IMG/VR virus record: IMGVR_UViG_3300043773_000921
Span: 1 to 64,000 of that record
Source of the DNA: a virus
Reading direction: 5' to 3' (one strand)
DNA: 64,000 nt
How positions within the stretch are numbered: the first letter of the stretch is position 1; every line of letters starts with the position of its first letter. This document shows positions 1-9,962 of this stretch, in pieces. The notes beneath the pieces are model-generated. The model saw only the letters and a list, made by a program, of their open reading frames with translations, made no database searches and had not been told where the DNA came from. Position numbers and translations under genes: made by a program.

Positions 1-1638
1 TTGACTGTGGCCAGAACCATATGTTTCTACAACTTTTGTAGGAATAGATGGCCCCCATGAATAGCCACCTGTATTTGGTTGTTGAGTTGGTACTTGTTGA
101 TATTTCTTTAAAGTTTCTCCTGCAGTACCAAGAGCGTTTAATGCATTTGCTCCTTGCGATAATCCATAGTTTAAACCTTTTTGTACATTAGAAGCTAATC
201 CAGATAAAAAAGGAGATAAAAAATCTGGATCTTCAGGATCGCCTTCTGGTTTTCCACCGGGTCTAAACTTATTAAAATATTGGTTTGTTTTTCCACCATT
301 TCCCATTTCTTGTTTCTTAATCTTTTTTTCCTGTTCAAGCATCTGTTCTGTTGGTTTTTTTCCAGAACCTTTGTTTGCTCTAATATTATCCCATAATCCG
401 CGTTCAGAATACGAACCATCGGCGCGTTTAATCATAGCTCCATTTTTAGCAGTAATTGCATATGGATTTTTGTTGTTGTTTGACATAGATTTTTGATTTT
501 GTGCAAGAATCATTAAATTTTTAAACTTTTTATATCCTTCGTTTATTTCATCTTCTGTAAAATCTCTTCCTTTTTTGACTCTATCTTCTCCATAAATAGA
601 TTTAAGCATCATGTCAGATTCTTCATTTTTAAAATCATTTGGATTATCGCTGTATTGTTGAGGATTTATAATGTATTTAAAATGATCCAAACTAACATCG
701 TCTCCATATTTCCATGCTTTATTAAAGTTTACTTTATCAATAGGAGCATTTTCTAATAAGTTTTCTACCTGTCTTTTGCCTGCTTTTACTTCAGTAGGCA
801 TAGAGTAATAAGGATGAGGTACTGTATTTTCTTTTATTGTTTGTAAAGCAAAAGGTGTATGATTCCATACTGGAGCATAAAATGGTGTACCTTTATTATC
901 TCCATAATATTCTAAAGGGCTTTTATCGTTTGGAGAAGCAACATCACCAATATGCCCACCTATTTCATGCTGCATAGCAGACCTTGCAACATTTGGAAAC
1001 TGCAATAAACTGGGGTTAATACCAGCTTTAATCTTATTTTGTTTTTCTATTGATAATGCATAACCTTTTGATGGATCGTTTGGGTCAATTATTTTACCCA
1101 TTTCAGAATACTTAAAATCAGGTTTTATTAAACCTCTTACACTTGGTTTTTCAGTAAATAAATCATTAAAATTATCGTATTGATAATCTATGTTTTCGTA
1201 GTTTGCTATTCTGTTATTTCTTTCTTGTTCTATTTCACTTTCATTCCATCCTGACATTTTGCCTTCGTATGCGAACTTATTTTTAAAAGCATCACTGCTA
1301 ACTTTATTTTTTGCTTTTTGAAGTTCTTCATTATACATTTGAAGCATTTGTGTTCTTTTTTCCGCTTCAATAGGATCAACTGGATCTACAGGATTTGTTC
1401 TAGCAATACCACCAACTGACATCATTGGTGTCTCATAAACCATTTTGCCAGGAAACTGATATTCTTTATTTGGATACATCATTTGTCCATATCCGGTTTC
1501 ATCTTGTCCATACACAGGATAGTTAACTCCTTGCATTGTTATACTACCATTAGGAGTAGGAACAATAGTATCTTGTCCTGGATAATCCCATTGTCCTCTT
1601 TTGCTAACAATAGCTTTTCTGTTTAGATATGGATTCAT
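1..1638 (-). CDS. C-terminal paralogue of the next gene, with HEIGGH motif (partial, runs off left edge)
   Basis: An open frame of 546 codons runs from ATG at 1638 to base 1 with no stop, so the C-terminus lies outside the window. The protein begins MNPYLNRKAIV, close to the NPYLKAQYG motif repeated in the upstream gene. Around residue 224 it has HEIGGH (bases 952-969), a HExxxH pattern with three rather than two residues between Glu and the second His, as in M49-type peptidases; a canonical HExxH is absent. A later stretch (NLMILAQNQK) resembles the C-terminus of the upstream protein (FIMLSKLLAQNNKN), so the two look paralogous. The frame is the same as the upstream gene, separated only by TAA and ATA codons. 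Low-complexity K/G/N-rich sequence with RPGGKPEGD follows. A virion-associated or cargo role is an inference from its place after tail genes; peptidase activity is unproven. Confidence 0.75.
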   Translation of the reverse strand, partial: MNPYLNRKAIVSKRGQWDYPGQDTIVPTPNGSITMQGVNYPVYGQDETGYGQMMYPNKEYQFPGKMVYETPMMSVGGIARTNPVDPVDPIEAEKRTQMLQMYNEELQKAKNKVSSDAFKNKFAYEGKMSGWNESEIEQERNNRIANYENIDYQYDNFNDLFTEKPSVRGLIKPDFKYSEMGKIIDPNDPSKGYALSIEKQNKIKAGINPSLLQFPNVARSAMQHEIGGHIGDVASPNDKSPLEYYGDNKGTPFYAPVWNHTPFALQTIKENTVPHPYYSMPTEVKAGKRQVENLLENAPIDKVNFNKAWKYGDDVSLDHFKYIINPQQYSDNPNDFKNEESDMMLKSIYGEDRVKKGRDFTEDEINEGYKKFKNLMILAQNQKSMSNNNKNPYAITAKNGAMIKRADGSYSERGLWDNIRANKGSGKKPTEQMLEQEKKIKKQEMGNGGKTNQYFNKFRPGGKPEGDPEDPDFLSPFLSGLASNVQKGLNYGLSQGANALNALGTAGETLKKYQQVPTQQPNTGGYSWGPSIPTKVVETYGSGHSQ

Positions 1639-1641
1639 TAT

Positions 1642-4600
1642 TTAAGATATTGATTTATCATCATAAAAATTTTTATTGTTTTGTGCTAAAAGTTTAGATA
1701 ACATAATAAAGTTATTTGCTCTTTTTTTTCTTGCATTTTGTATTGCTTTGCTTTGATTTTTTTCATCTAATAATGCTTTATTATATGACTCTATATCAAC
1801 TCCTTCATCTTTAGCTTCTTTACGATATTCATCAAAAATATCCCAACCTTGATTAAAACTAGGTTCTGATAAATCATAATATTGTAAAACATTATTTGGA
1901 ACAAAAGTTTTTTCACCATTAAGCCATTTATTATATTCTTTTTCTAAATAATCATAATGTTTTTGATTCATTTTTTCACCAGGCTGAAGCATGCCTTCAT
2001 TTATAAAATACACTTCAGATGCTCTTTTTTTAGCAGCAGTTTCATAAGGCAATTGCAAATAATCCCAATGTGATGTATTGTATTCTCTTATTGTTTTACT
2101 TTCAAAAGGTGTCATATTATGCATTTTACCAGGATTATTAATGTATGGACTACGATATGGTTTCATTTCATCCTTATATGGTCTAAATTGTTGATAATGT
2201 TCTATTTCTTCAACAGCTGTTGCTATGTTTTCATCCATATTATGATCGTTTACCATCATAATATCTTTTATAAAATGATATTCTGGATTGCGTTTTTTAT
2301 CATATGTATTATTTATTTGATGTGACATCATGTATCCTAAAACACCTTGTTCATCTGCTTCTTTTTGACTTAATACACCAACTTTTTTATAATCAACATT
2401 TTGATTTCTTTGTTTTTCTAAATCATAAAAAAGACCATAAGGATTGTTAAACTGATAATCATATAATGATTGTTCTTTTTCTTTTAAATAATCATTATCA
2501 ACAATACCTATATGTGGATATTTTTTGCTACCAGGAACAAACATATAATCTGAAGATATATTTTTTTGATCATCATCTAATATATATTCAGATTCATTGA
2601 TAACATTTTCTAATGTTTGTTTATATCCTTCACTATCTTTAATAGCTTTCATTGTTTCTTTTGCTCTAAAAACTGCTTCGTTTTTTTTACCTTCATCTGT
2701 TTCTAAATTAAAATTTATATTTTCTGGCCTTACTTGTGCCCATGATTTAGATGGCATTGTAGTTCCTACAGAGTAAGCATTATTATCAGTTTTTAAAACA
2801 GTTTGTTTTGGTGCGTATCCTGTACCCCAATTATATGATGGAGTGTCTGTCATTTGTGCTGTAACAACTGCTTCTTCACCTGACCATCTAATAGGTATAC
2901 CATCTTTGTCTACATTCATTAGATTGCCAGAAGCATACATATCTCTATATTCCTTACTATCTGTATTTATTTTTTTACCATCAACTATAACTTCAGTGCC
3001 ATATTGTGCTTTTAAGTATGGGTTTATTTTACCACCTTGTTTGTATGTTTTTACAGTTGGCTTAATAAGATTACCATTTTTATCATATTTATTACCCGGT
3101 CTTTCATCGTGCCATCCTATTACAGATTCAGGATTTATGCTTTTAGCTCTTAAATATGGTGATAATTTTTTTGGTCTACTAAGATTCATATGAATAAATA
3201 AATGATCCATATTTATGTCAGGAGATATTTTTGCCATTTTAACAAGTTTACGCTTAGCCTCTTCTGGTGATTTAGATGACGCTATTTGTTGATACATTTC
3301 TGGAGTAAGCGTAACAGATCCCATAAACTTATCTTTGTCTGGAGTAAGACTTCTAATAAGTTTATTGCCAGGTTCATCTAAAACTGTATTATAAGTATAT
3401 CCTTGTGGTAATAATACATTATTTATATATCTACTTTCTCTTTCATGAATATCAGCCATTTCTAATAATTCTTTTCTAGAATCATAATATTTTCCAGCAT
3501 CTCCACCTACATCATTTAGATAACCTTTTTCTTTTGATAAATCTTTTTCAAAAAAATACAAAGTCGGAATATCATTATTTTTTAAATTATCATTATAATC
3601 GTCTCCATATCTTACAGCTAAATGACCTAATATAGAAGTTCCATCATCTACAGAACCAACTCCAGTTGACATCCATGCATTATTAGGATTATATCCCATT
3701 GCAAGTCCATCTGAACTGTTGTATGGAAATGGATTTGAACCAAATGATTTTCCTCTATAATCATTTAACAAATCGTCTTCTGTATTGTATAAAACATCTT
3801 CTATAGGAGGTAAACTTGGTTGTGTTATATTTATTCCAGTAGGTACAGTACTTTGCGGCTGACTTATATAAGGATTGTTAGAACCAGAACTCCAGTTATA
3901 ATTTAACCCTTGCGCATCTCTTTCTTTTTGAATCTCTCTTTGCTTTCTAGTATTATCAGTCATTTGATCCATAACAACCACTTCTTCTGTAGTCATTGTA
4001 GGCATTCCTTCTTCATCAACTCTCATAAGATTTCCAGAATTGTATAGTCTTCTGTATTCATCACTATCAATATCCATTTTTTTTCCATCGACTATTGCTG
4101 TACCATATTGAGCTTTTAAATATGGGTTTACTTGCGTGCCACTTCTAGCATAACCAGTATAGTCAGGTTTCATATTTTCTCTTGCGTCGTCAATACTCTG
4201 CATGGTATCTGTTGCAAGCTTTTTGTTTTCGTAACGATCTTTTTGTTTGGCGTATTTAACAGCATTTTTAATTAAATCAACTCCACCGCCAACAAGTGCT
4301 GAGATTCCACCTGTAGCTGCCATAAGAGCAGGATTAAGACCTACTTGCGTAAATGTTGCATCGCCAAAAAGATTTCCACCTAAGTTAGGTTTTGACATAC
4401 CTACTCTAGGGTCGTACTTATCTTGCATCCCTGCTTTAGCAAGACCAGATACTAAACCTACTCCTGCACCAGCTATTGCTGATGTTGCCTGACCTTTATC
4501 GCTTTTAAAAAACTCTTTGCCATTAAATCCCATTTTTCCCCAATCACCTAACACATCACTTTTTAGTCCATTGTCAGCAACATTTTCTGCAACTGGCACT

Positions 4601-5241
4601 CCTTCTACGGATGGTTTATTAAACATATTTGTCAACCAGTTTCCACCTCCTGCTTGTTCTGCTGTTGATGTTGGTACTATTTCTGTTGCTCCTGTTGTTT
4701 GAGGCACTGTTACTTGTGCTTGATTTGGAGTAGTTGTATTTGACATCCATGGCGGAGTATTATTCATTAGTTGATTTTGAATAGCTAAATATGGATTTCC
4801 GTATTTAGAGCTATCCTCTTTTGCTAAATCATAAGCATTTAATGTTCTACCCTTATATGGACTTCCTATTAAAGGCATTCCACCTGTAGTCATAGCAGTG
4901 CTAGGGTAAAACTGATTGCCAGCTTTAAATCCTAAACCTTTATCTGTAAACTCATAGTTTAACTTGTCTTGTGGGTTATACTGATTTGTTGATGTTGCAT
5001 CTCCTTGTGCTATAGATACTTTTTGTTCATTACTCAATGGGCCTGCAGTAGGTGGTTTTATTACACCTTGTTGAACAGATTGCTGCTGTTGTGTAAATGT
5101 TTGTTGTGCAGATACAAATGGATTATTACCAAATTGATTGTACATCGACATTTGATTATTGTATTGCTCTTGTGTTGCCGGAACAAATACACCATTCTGA
5201 AAATATCCAGTTTGTCCGTTGTGCGTAATAAATGGAGGCAT
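1642..5241 (-). CDS. Large virion-associated protein with duplicated NPYLKAQYG domain
   Basis: The protein has 1199 residues. The N-terminal third is Q/N/T-rich and contains a Gly/Ala-rich hydrophobic stretch (ATSAIAGAGVGLVSGLAKAG, then ALMAATGGISALVGGGV) of the kind seen in ejected or membrane-interacting virion proteins. Two copies of a segment of about 65 residues follow; each starts NPYLKAQYGT, continues VDGKK...D..EYR..Y.SGNLM.VD..G and ends EE.VV..QMTD (encoded near 3960-4130 and 2840-3030). The C-terminal part has EEIEHYQQF, which aligns with the HEIGGH region of the downstream paralogue but has Glu in place of the first His, suggesting a degenerate metal site. It ends in TAA two codons before the in-frame ATG of the next gene. 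It sits directly after the long tail protein, so a tail or internal virion role is likely. I do not recognise a named family. Confidence 0.8.
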   Translation of the reverse strand: MPPFITHNGQTGYFQNGVFVPATQEQYNNQMSMYNQFGNNPFVSAQQTFTQQQQSVQQGVIKPPTAGPLSNEQKVSIAQGDATSTNQYNPQDKLNYEFTDKGLGFKAGNQFYPSTAMTTGGMPLIGSPYKGRTLNAYDLAKEDSSKYGNPYLAIQNQLMNNTPPWMSNTTTPNQAQVTVPQTTGATEIVPTSTAEQAGGGNWLTNMFNKPSVEGVPVAENVADNGLKSDVLGDWGKMGFNGKEFFKSDKGQATSAIAGAGVGLVSGLAKAGMQDKYDPRVGMSKPNLGGNLFGDATFTQVGLNPALMAATGGISALVGGGVDLIKNAVKYAKQKDRYENKKLATDTMQSIDDARENMKPDYTGYARSGTQVNPYLKAQYGTAIVDGKKMDIDSDEYRRLYNSGNLMRVDEEGMPTMTTEEVVVMDQMTDNTRKQREIQKERDAQGLNYNWSSGSNNPYISQPQSTVPTGINITQPSLPPIEDVLYNTEDDLLNDYRGKSFGSNPFPYNSSDGLAMGYNPNNAWMSTGVGSVDDGTSILGHLAVRYGDDYNDNLKNNDIPTLYFFEKDLSKEKGYLNDVGGDAGKYYDSRKELLEMADIHERESRYINNVLLPQGYTYNTVLDEPGNKLIRSLTPDKDKFMGSVTLTPEMYQQIASSKSPEEAKRKLVKMAKISPDINMDHLFIHMNLSRPKKLSPYLRAKSINPESVIGWHDERPGNKYDKNGNLIKPTVKTYKQGGKINPYLKAQYGTEVIVDGKKINTDSKEYRDMYASGNLMNVDKDGIPIRWSGEEAVVTAQMTDTPSYNWGTGYAPKQTVLKTDNNAYSVGTTMPSKSWAQVRPENINFNLETDEGKKNEAVFRAKETMKAIKDSEGYKQTLENVINESEYILDDDQKNISSDYMFVPGSKKYPHIGIVDNDYLKEKEQSLYDYQFNNPYGLFYDLEKQRNQNVDYKKVGVLSQKEADEQGVLGYMMSHQINNTYDKKRNPEYHFIKDIMMVNDHNMDENIATAVEEIEHYQQFRPYKDEMKPYRSPYINNPGKMHNMTPFESKTIREYNTSHWDYLQLPYETAAKKRASEVYFINEGMLQPGEKMNQKHYDYLEKEYNKWLNGEKTFVPNNVLQYYDLSEPSFNQGWDIFDEYRKEAKDEGVDIESYNKALLDEKNQSKAIQNARKKRANNFIMLSKLLAQNNKNFYDDKSIS

Positions 5242-5243
5242 AG

Positions 5244-8200
5244 CTATGCAAATGAAAGGTTAAAATAAGTCATTAGTTCTCGTACCCAAAGTTCTTTGTC
5301 GCCATCGTATTCTAGTTCTACAATAAGATAACGACCGCGCATTGGTGTTTTGTCAAATCCAAAGTCATCGTAAATGTTTAGTTCTGGTTCCTTAATATTG
5401 TCTGCTCTGCGTATCGGCAATCTCCATTCGTTTTCTCTATATGTTGGCGCGTACCAAAACTCGTTTGTTGGTTGGAAAGGTCTCTGCTCTGCTACCTGAT
5501 GTTGCGTTTCAAACTTAATAGCACTAAACACTCTATTGTTACTTGTAATAACGATATTGTCGTAATGCTTAGTAATCTCAGCTCCTTCGGCAACAGATAC
5601 TTTTATTTTCCAAATATCTTGAAGATTATAGAAGTTGTCGTACTTATCTTTAACATCATGTAACCAGGCTTTATTGTCAACAAAACTATAAAGGTCTTCC
5701 TCTACCTGTGCATACATATTTGGCTTGTACCCATGAGTACCCAAGAATGTGTCCATCTCTTCTGAAAAAGCAATAGTCTTTGTTTCTACACCAAGTTTTA
5801 ATGTCCAAATAACTTCCTTGTATTTTCTATTGTACACACCATGTATGCCTAGTCCGCACGTATGAGCGTTTGGCAATATTTCAAGCGCATCACTATATCC
5901 AGTAGAACCAAGTGCAACTATTCTTCTAAACCATGACTGTACTCCTTTTTCTACATCAAGCATTTGAACTTCTCCACCGGCAACTCTAAGCACTGCACGT
6001 TTGTTCCAGTCAATGCAATATAATGCCTGGTTAGCTTTAATGACTCCAAATCTATGCTGAGTACCATATCCTCTTTTAATAACTTGTCTGTATTCTGTAA
6101 GTCCAGTAGACTGCCCTAATATAGCTGTGCTGCCTGCTGTACTTTGCTGTGTGACACGTTCGTTGATTGGATGAAGGTTTATTGCTCTATTCTGAAAAGA
6201 ATACAAGTAATCAAACATTACGGCTAATGCTTGTATTTCTCCAGCTTCATAGTCAAAGTCTTTTGCGTCGGCTGGAACAAACTGTCTATACCCATCACGA
6301 ACGGCACCAAAGATATGTTTAAGACTAGGTCTTATTCTAGTTGGAAATCTGTTGTCACTTAACGGCTGCAACAAATCAATACCTACTCCTGCGCGCGGGC
6401 CCAAGTATTCTGACATTCCTTTGTTATAAAAGAAACTTTCTGGACTATCATATATCCAAGCAAAGTCAATACCCGGGTTTAATGGATTAGTTTTTGGATA
6501 GAAATAGTTTCTACCAAGTTCGTATCTATAGTTTGGATTATATTTGTTTTCAGTTACAACACTTACCCAGTGACCATAACCTTTTTGAAGTGCTTCTGTT
6601 GCTTCTTCTGCATTAGTTATGTCAACTGTTTGAGATCCTACACCTTCTACATTAGCAAGTACATCATAAAAAAACTGACTAATATTTTCATTACTAGCGT
6701 TTTGAAGTTTTAAATATGTTCTTGATACAACACAATCTCCACGATAATAAGTATGCTGTGCTGATGCTAAAAAATCTGTTATGTTTTGAAACTTACCTAT
6801 TGGGTAAAATTCTGTGTTTTTAAAGTCGTAAAAATCATTGTAGTTTAATGTATTTGGATTTGCTATGTAAGTATTAACTATTGATCTATTCCACGAATCT
6901 ATAAAATGATTGTATTCCGTTCCAAATGGTGCATTATATACTGGTGCGTTTGTTATAGCAACATAATCGGAAGTTGCAACTGGTAAACTTATTTCATAAT
7001 CTTTTACATTTGGATATAAATCATGACCAACTTCATAATAATATAAACCATCTTGACTTGCTATTTTTCCTTCATCAAAACGAGATACAAATCTTGTATT
7101 GGGTACTGCAGTCCAACCAACTATATTTAAACAATTAGCATTAAATCCTTCTGGTACTACTAAGTTTAATCCATTTTGGTTATATCCCAAAAATGTTTGC
7201 ACAACACCTTTGTTAGGTGCATTTGCTCCATTATACACAGGATCAAAATTTTCCCATAATGGTAATATAGGCCCAGGGTCTGTTGCGTTTTGTTTCCAGT
7301 TTCCAACTGCAGATCTATTGTTTATTGCAATAGGATTTAAAGAAGAAGATTCTCTATTCCAATGATTGGCATATTGTGTTGTAGCTAATAACTCTATATA
7401 AGAATTATCTGGAACATTTTCTCTACCTACGTAATAATCTGTTGAAAATATTGCCAAACTATTTGGTTCAATAAAGTCATTTCTTTGTTTCATATTATAT
7501 GGTCTAGCATAATGAAACCATTTATTTACAATGTCAGGTATTACTGCCGTCCATTGACTATAAAAAAAATAACTAGCTGGTTCAAACAATGGTATAATTC
7601 TATCTGTTTTCCAATCTTCTTCTGTGCTATAATTTAAAAAAGAATTATTATATTCAAATACAGTACCATTATTGTTATAAACATAAAAATTTGGTATATC
7701 ATCATATTTGCTAATATTAGGACTTATCTTTCCATTGTAACAACGAAGACTAAGTCCTTGAAATAAAAGATTTGGTTTGCGTTCTGCTCTAGTTACATAT
7801 ACACCTTCAAGATTTTCTTGCAACCATAAAGATGTGTTGTAGATTGTAGCAGCACCAGATGTATTTACATTGATACCTTTTATAAAAGTATTTGTGCCAT
7901 CATATGCCGGCGCATTGAAGTATCTTCTAAATCTAAACTTACCTTGGTTATTACTATTTGACATTAAACCAAGGTAGTTATCGTAGCCTGTTATTGGATA
8001 TGGCAGTCCAGTAAATCCACCTTTAAATACAGGAACAATGGCAAAGCAATAAGTTTCTCCAGAGAAGTAACCTACTTTTTCTTCTGTATCGTTTCCATCA
8101 ATAGAGTACGGATTATTATTTACATCAGTTCTTATTTCATCGGCCGGGCCATTGTTTTGATAGTTTTCTGATAAAGTAAGCGCACACATAAACTTACGCA

Positions 8201-9320
8201 AATCTGGATGATCTAATACCGGGCCTCTTGTGTTTGCAAGAAAAAATGTGTTAAATGCCTGTGCTATGTCTTTGCAATAAAGTGCATCGCTTGGCTTGTA
8301 TAAAACTAGTTCATCAATAGTAAGTGCTATAAGTGGTTCATTTCCAGTGATACTTACACCTACTTGCGGACTACCATTTATGCTAAATCTTTTATCAATA
8401 AGAAAACATTCAAAGGTGTCTTGACCAAAATAACGTATGTAACCAATCTCTATGAATGGTATATTTACATCAAGACCTGACACTAAAAGATTAACAGACT
8501 TATTAGACAAATCATCTGATTCACCAGTTGATGTTACAACTGCCGATCCTGCATTATTACTAACAAATAACGGAACAGGGCCAGATTGACTCAGAAAAGA
8601 TGTGGTTAGATAGTTTAAGTCTGTGTACCTGACAAAGAAAAAATAGTTTCCTACTTTTAAACTTCCAGAGCCGTAGTTTTGAAAATCAACTATTGGGTGA
8701 TTAGAGTTTTCATTAATGCCGTTTATGTAACCAGACTGTATCATACCGGCAGTTACATATCGATTATTTGGCGCACCAGTTCTTAGTACAAATCCATTAT
8801 TGATGCTACGCCATGGCAAATTGTCGTCAGTCCAATAAAGATTAACAGAACCATCAAAATCTAATCTTGCTTCAACCCGCAATGGTTTGTCGCATTTAAA
8901 TCCAAGTAATGGAGTAGTAAACTCACCAAGATTGGTAACTGTTGATACAAGGCAAGACTCATCAATGTCTGGTATGTATATTTGGGCAGTATAGTTTCTT
9001 AATGGCCTATAATCTCTGGTTATATAGTTTGTTGTTGGGTCAGGAGAAGGATAAGAACCAATCTCACAAAAACTTGTAGATGGATTGTATGAAAAAATAA
9101 AAAGGAATCCATCAAACTCGACAGACCCTATTGGAACGTAATTTTCTTTAAGTTGAAATGTTTCTTCGTTACCTTTTATGTTTGCGGCCCAAAGAGTTCC
9201 TTCTTCCCTACGAGCAAGCCTTATGTTATGACCGTCAAGATAAATATCTTGTGATCTATCGGTAAGGCTCATATCTGAGTTTAAGCCCTTATAGAATCTG
9301 TTTACAGTGGGCTGTGCCAT
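5244..9320 (-). CDS. Long tail protein (tail stabilisation/muzzle-like)
   Basis: The 1358-residue protein is rich in aromatic residues, Asn and short beta-type stretches, with no signal peptide or membrane segment. It starts MAQPTVNRFYKGLNSDMS and has an early YLDGHNIRL segment; the pattern 'KGLN.D.....D.YLDGHNIR' followed by a long beta-rich body is what I associate with the conserved crAss-like tail stabilisation protein, called the muzzle protein in the podovirus-like crAss001 structure. Length and position after the ring-protein genes agree. It is two bases from the downstream gene and directly abuts the upstream ring-like gene, so it belongs to the same transcription unit. It ends in TAG, evidence that TAG is a stop here. 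The family call rests on synteny and size more than on a single motif. Confidence 0.7.
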   Translation of the reverse strand: MAQPTVNRFYKGLNSDMSLTDRSQDIYLDGHNIRLARREEGTLWAANIKGNEETFQLKENYVPIGSVEFDGFLFIFSYNPSTSFCEIGSYPSPDPTTNYITRDYRPLRNYTAQIYIPDIDESCLVSTVTNLGEFTTPLLGFKCDKPLRVEARLDFDGSVNLYWTDDNLPWRSINNGFVLRTGAPNNRYVTAGMIQSGYINGINENSNHPIVDFQNYGSGSLKVGNYFFFVRYTDLNYLTTSFLSQSGPVPLFVSNNAGSAVVTSTGESDDLSNKSVNLLVSGLDVNIPFIEIGYIRYFGQDTFECFLIDKRFSINGSPQVGVSITGNEPLIALTIDELVLYKPSDALYCKDIAQAFNTFFLANTRGPVLDHPDLRKFMCALTLSENYQNNGPADEIRTDVNNNPYSIDGNDTEEKVGYFSGETYCFAIVPVFKGGFTGLPYPITGYDNYLGLMSNSNNQGKFRFRRYFNAPAYDGTNTFIKGINVNTSGAATIYNTSLWLQENLEGVYVTRAERKPNLLFQGLSLRCYNGKISPNISKYDDIPNFYVYNNNGTVFEYNNSFLNYSTEEDWKTDRIIPLFEPASYFFYSQWTAVIPDIVNKWFHYARPYNMKQRNDFIEPNSLAIFSTDYYVGRENVPDNSYIELLATTQYANHWNRESSSLNPIAINNRSAVGNWKQNATDPGPILPLWENFDPVYNGANAPNKGVVQTFLGYNQNGLNLVVPEGFNANCLNIVGWTAVPNTRFVSRFDEGKIASQDGLYYYEVGHDLYPNVKDYEISLPVATSDYVAITNAPVYNAPFGTEYNHFIDSWNRSIVNTYIANPNTLNYNDFYDFKNTEFYPIGKFQNITDFLASAQHTYYRGDCVVSRTYLKLQNASNENISQFFYDVLANVEGVGSQTVDITNAEEATEALQKGYGHWVSVVTENKYNPNYRYELGRNYFYPKTNPLNPGIDFAWIYDSPESFFYNKGMSEYLGPRAGVGIDLLQPLSDNRFPTRIRPSLKHIFGAVRDGYRQFVPADAKDFDYEAGEIQALAVMFDYLYSFQNRAINLHPINERVTQQSTAGSTAILGQSTGLTEYRQVIKRGYGTQHRFGVIKANQALYCIDWNKRAVLRVAGGEVQMLDVEKGVQSWFRRIVALGSTGYSDALEILPNAHTCGLGIHGVYNRKYKEVIWTLKLGVETKTIAFSEEMDTFLGTHGYKPNMYAQVEEDLYSFVDNKAWLHDVKDKYDNFYNLQDIWKIKVSVAEGAEITKHYDNIVITSNNRVFSAIKFETQHQVAEQRPFQPTNEFWYAPTYRENEWRLPIRRADNIKEPELNIYDDFGFDKTPMRGRYLIVELEYDGDKELWVRELMTYFNLSFA

Positions 9321-9962
9321 TTATCTTAAGTTAAAAAACTGAGCATTACGCAGCATCCATGCTGTGCTTTCCATATCATCAATACTAAGTTGTCTAGTGT
9401 CGCCTATTGCTACTTGGAAATGATTAGCAGCTTCCTCTTCAAATAATCCATAAACATCAGGTCGCATCTTTCCTCTAACTAGTTCATCGCGCGCGAGTAT
9501 TCTTATTACTTCATACGCACAATAATCTAACTGGCTTGGCGATATCTGTATCTCTTGGCAACTCTGTCCATTTTCATCAGTTACCTCTACTGTTGGAACA
9601 GCATAGTAATCAATATAAATAGTTCCCTCTCTTAACCAGGATGGTTTAATATGTGTGTTTGTTTTATCGTATCGGCCGAAAGATTTTAATCTTGTTGACT
9701 CCATTGCATCACCGGTTCTGGCGCCATGACTATTATCTCCGTACGCGCGTAACAATCTGAGTAGGTCGCATGGGAGTTCGCCAATGCCATTTGTTACTTG
9801 AACAGGCACAGCAGCTTTTGTAATCATTGATATTGCAGCTCTAGAATCTATTGCACACTTATAAACCAATCTCTTAATTCTTGGGAGATTTGACGACACG
9901 TCTATAAAGTCCGCTAAGTCTGTTATGCGCTGCAATACGTTCCTGTATGTCAATACTTTCAT
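9321..9962 (-). CDS. Ring/head-tail adaptor-like protein
   Basis: The protein has 213 residues with a helical N-terminus (VLQRITDLADFIDV, then a helix with CAIDSRAAI) followed by a strand region with LPCDLLRLLRAY and YIDYYAVP, then a helical C-terminus (YEVIRILARDEL). The 'LP.D..R' turn followed by an 'I.I.Y...P' strand is typical of head-tail connector or tail adaptor proteins of podovirus-like phages, and the same layout appears in the gene at 13201-13923. It lies just before the long tail protein, where a neck ring would be encoded. Its start overlaps the end of the upstream gene by 89 bases, a long overlap for this module. Ring function is inferred from layout and position. Confidence 0.6.
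   Translation of the reverse strand: MKVLTYRNVLQRITDLADFIDVSSNLPRIKRLVYKCAIDSRAAISMITKAAVPVQVTNGIGELPCDLLRLLRAYGDNSHGARTGDAMESTRLKSFGRYDKTNTHIKPSWLREGTIYIDYYAVPTVEVTDENGQSCQEIQISPSQLDYCAYEVIRILARDELVRGKMRPDVYGLFEEEAANHFQVAIGDTRQLSIDDMESTAWMLRNAQFFNLR

Noticed and set aside
952-969. HEIGGH as a canonical HExxH zincin
   Set aside because: There are three residues between Glu and the second His, so it is HExxxH. It is reported only as such.
1642-5241. Plus-strand open frames inside large minus-strand genes
   Set aside because: Short, without start context, and opposite to long conserved genes; treated as shadows.
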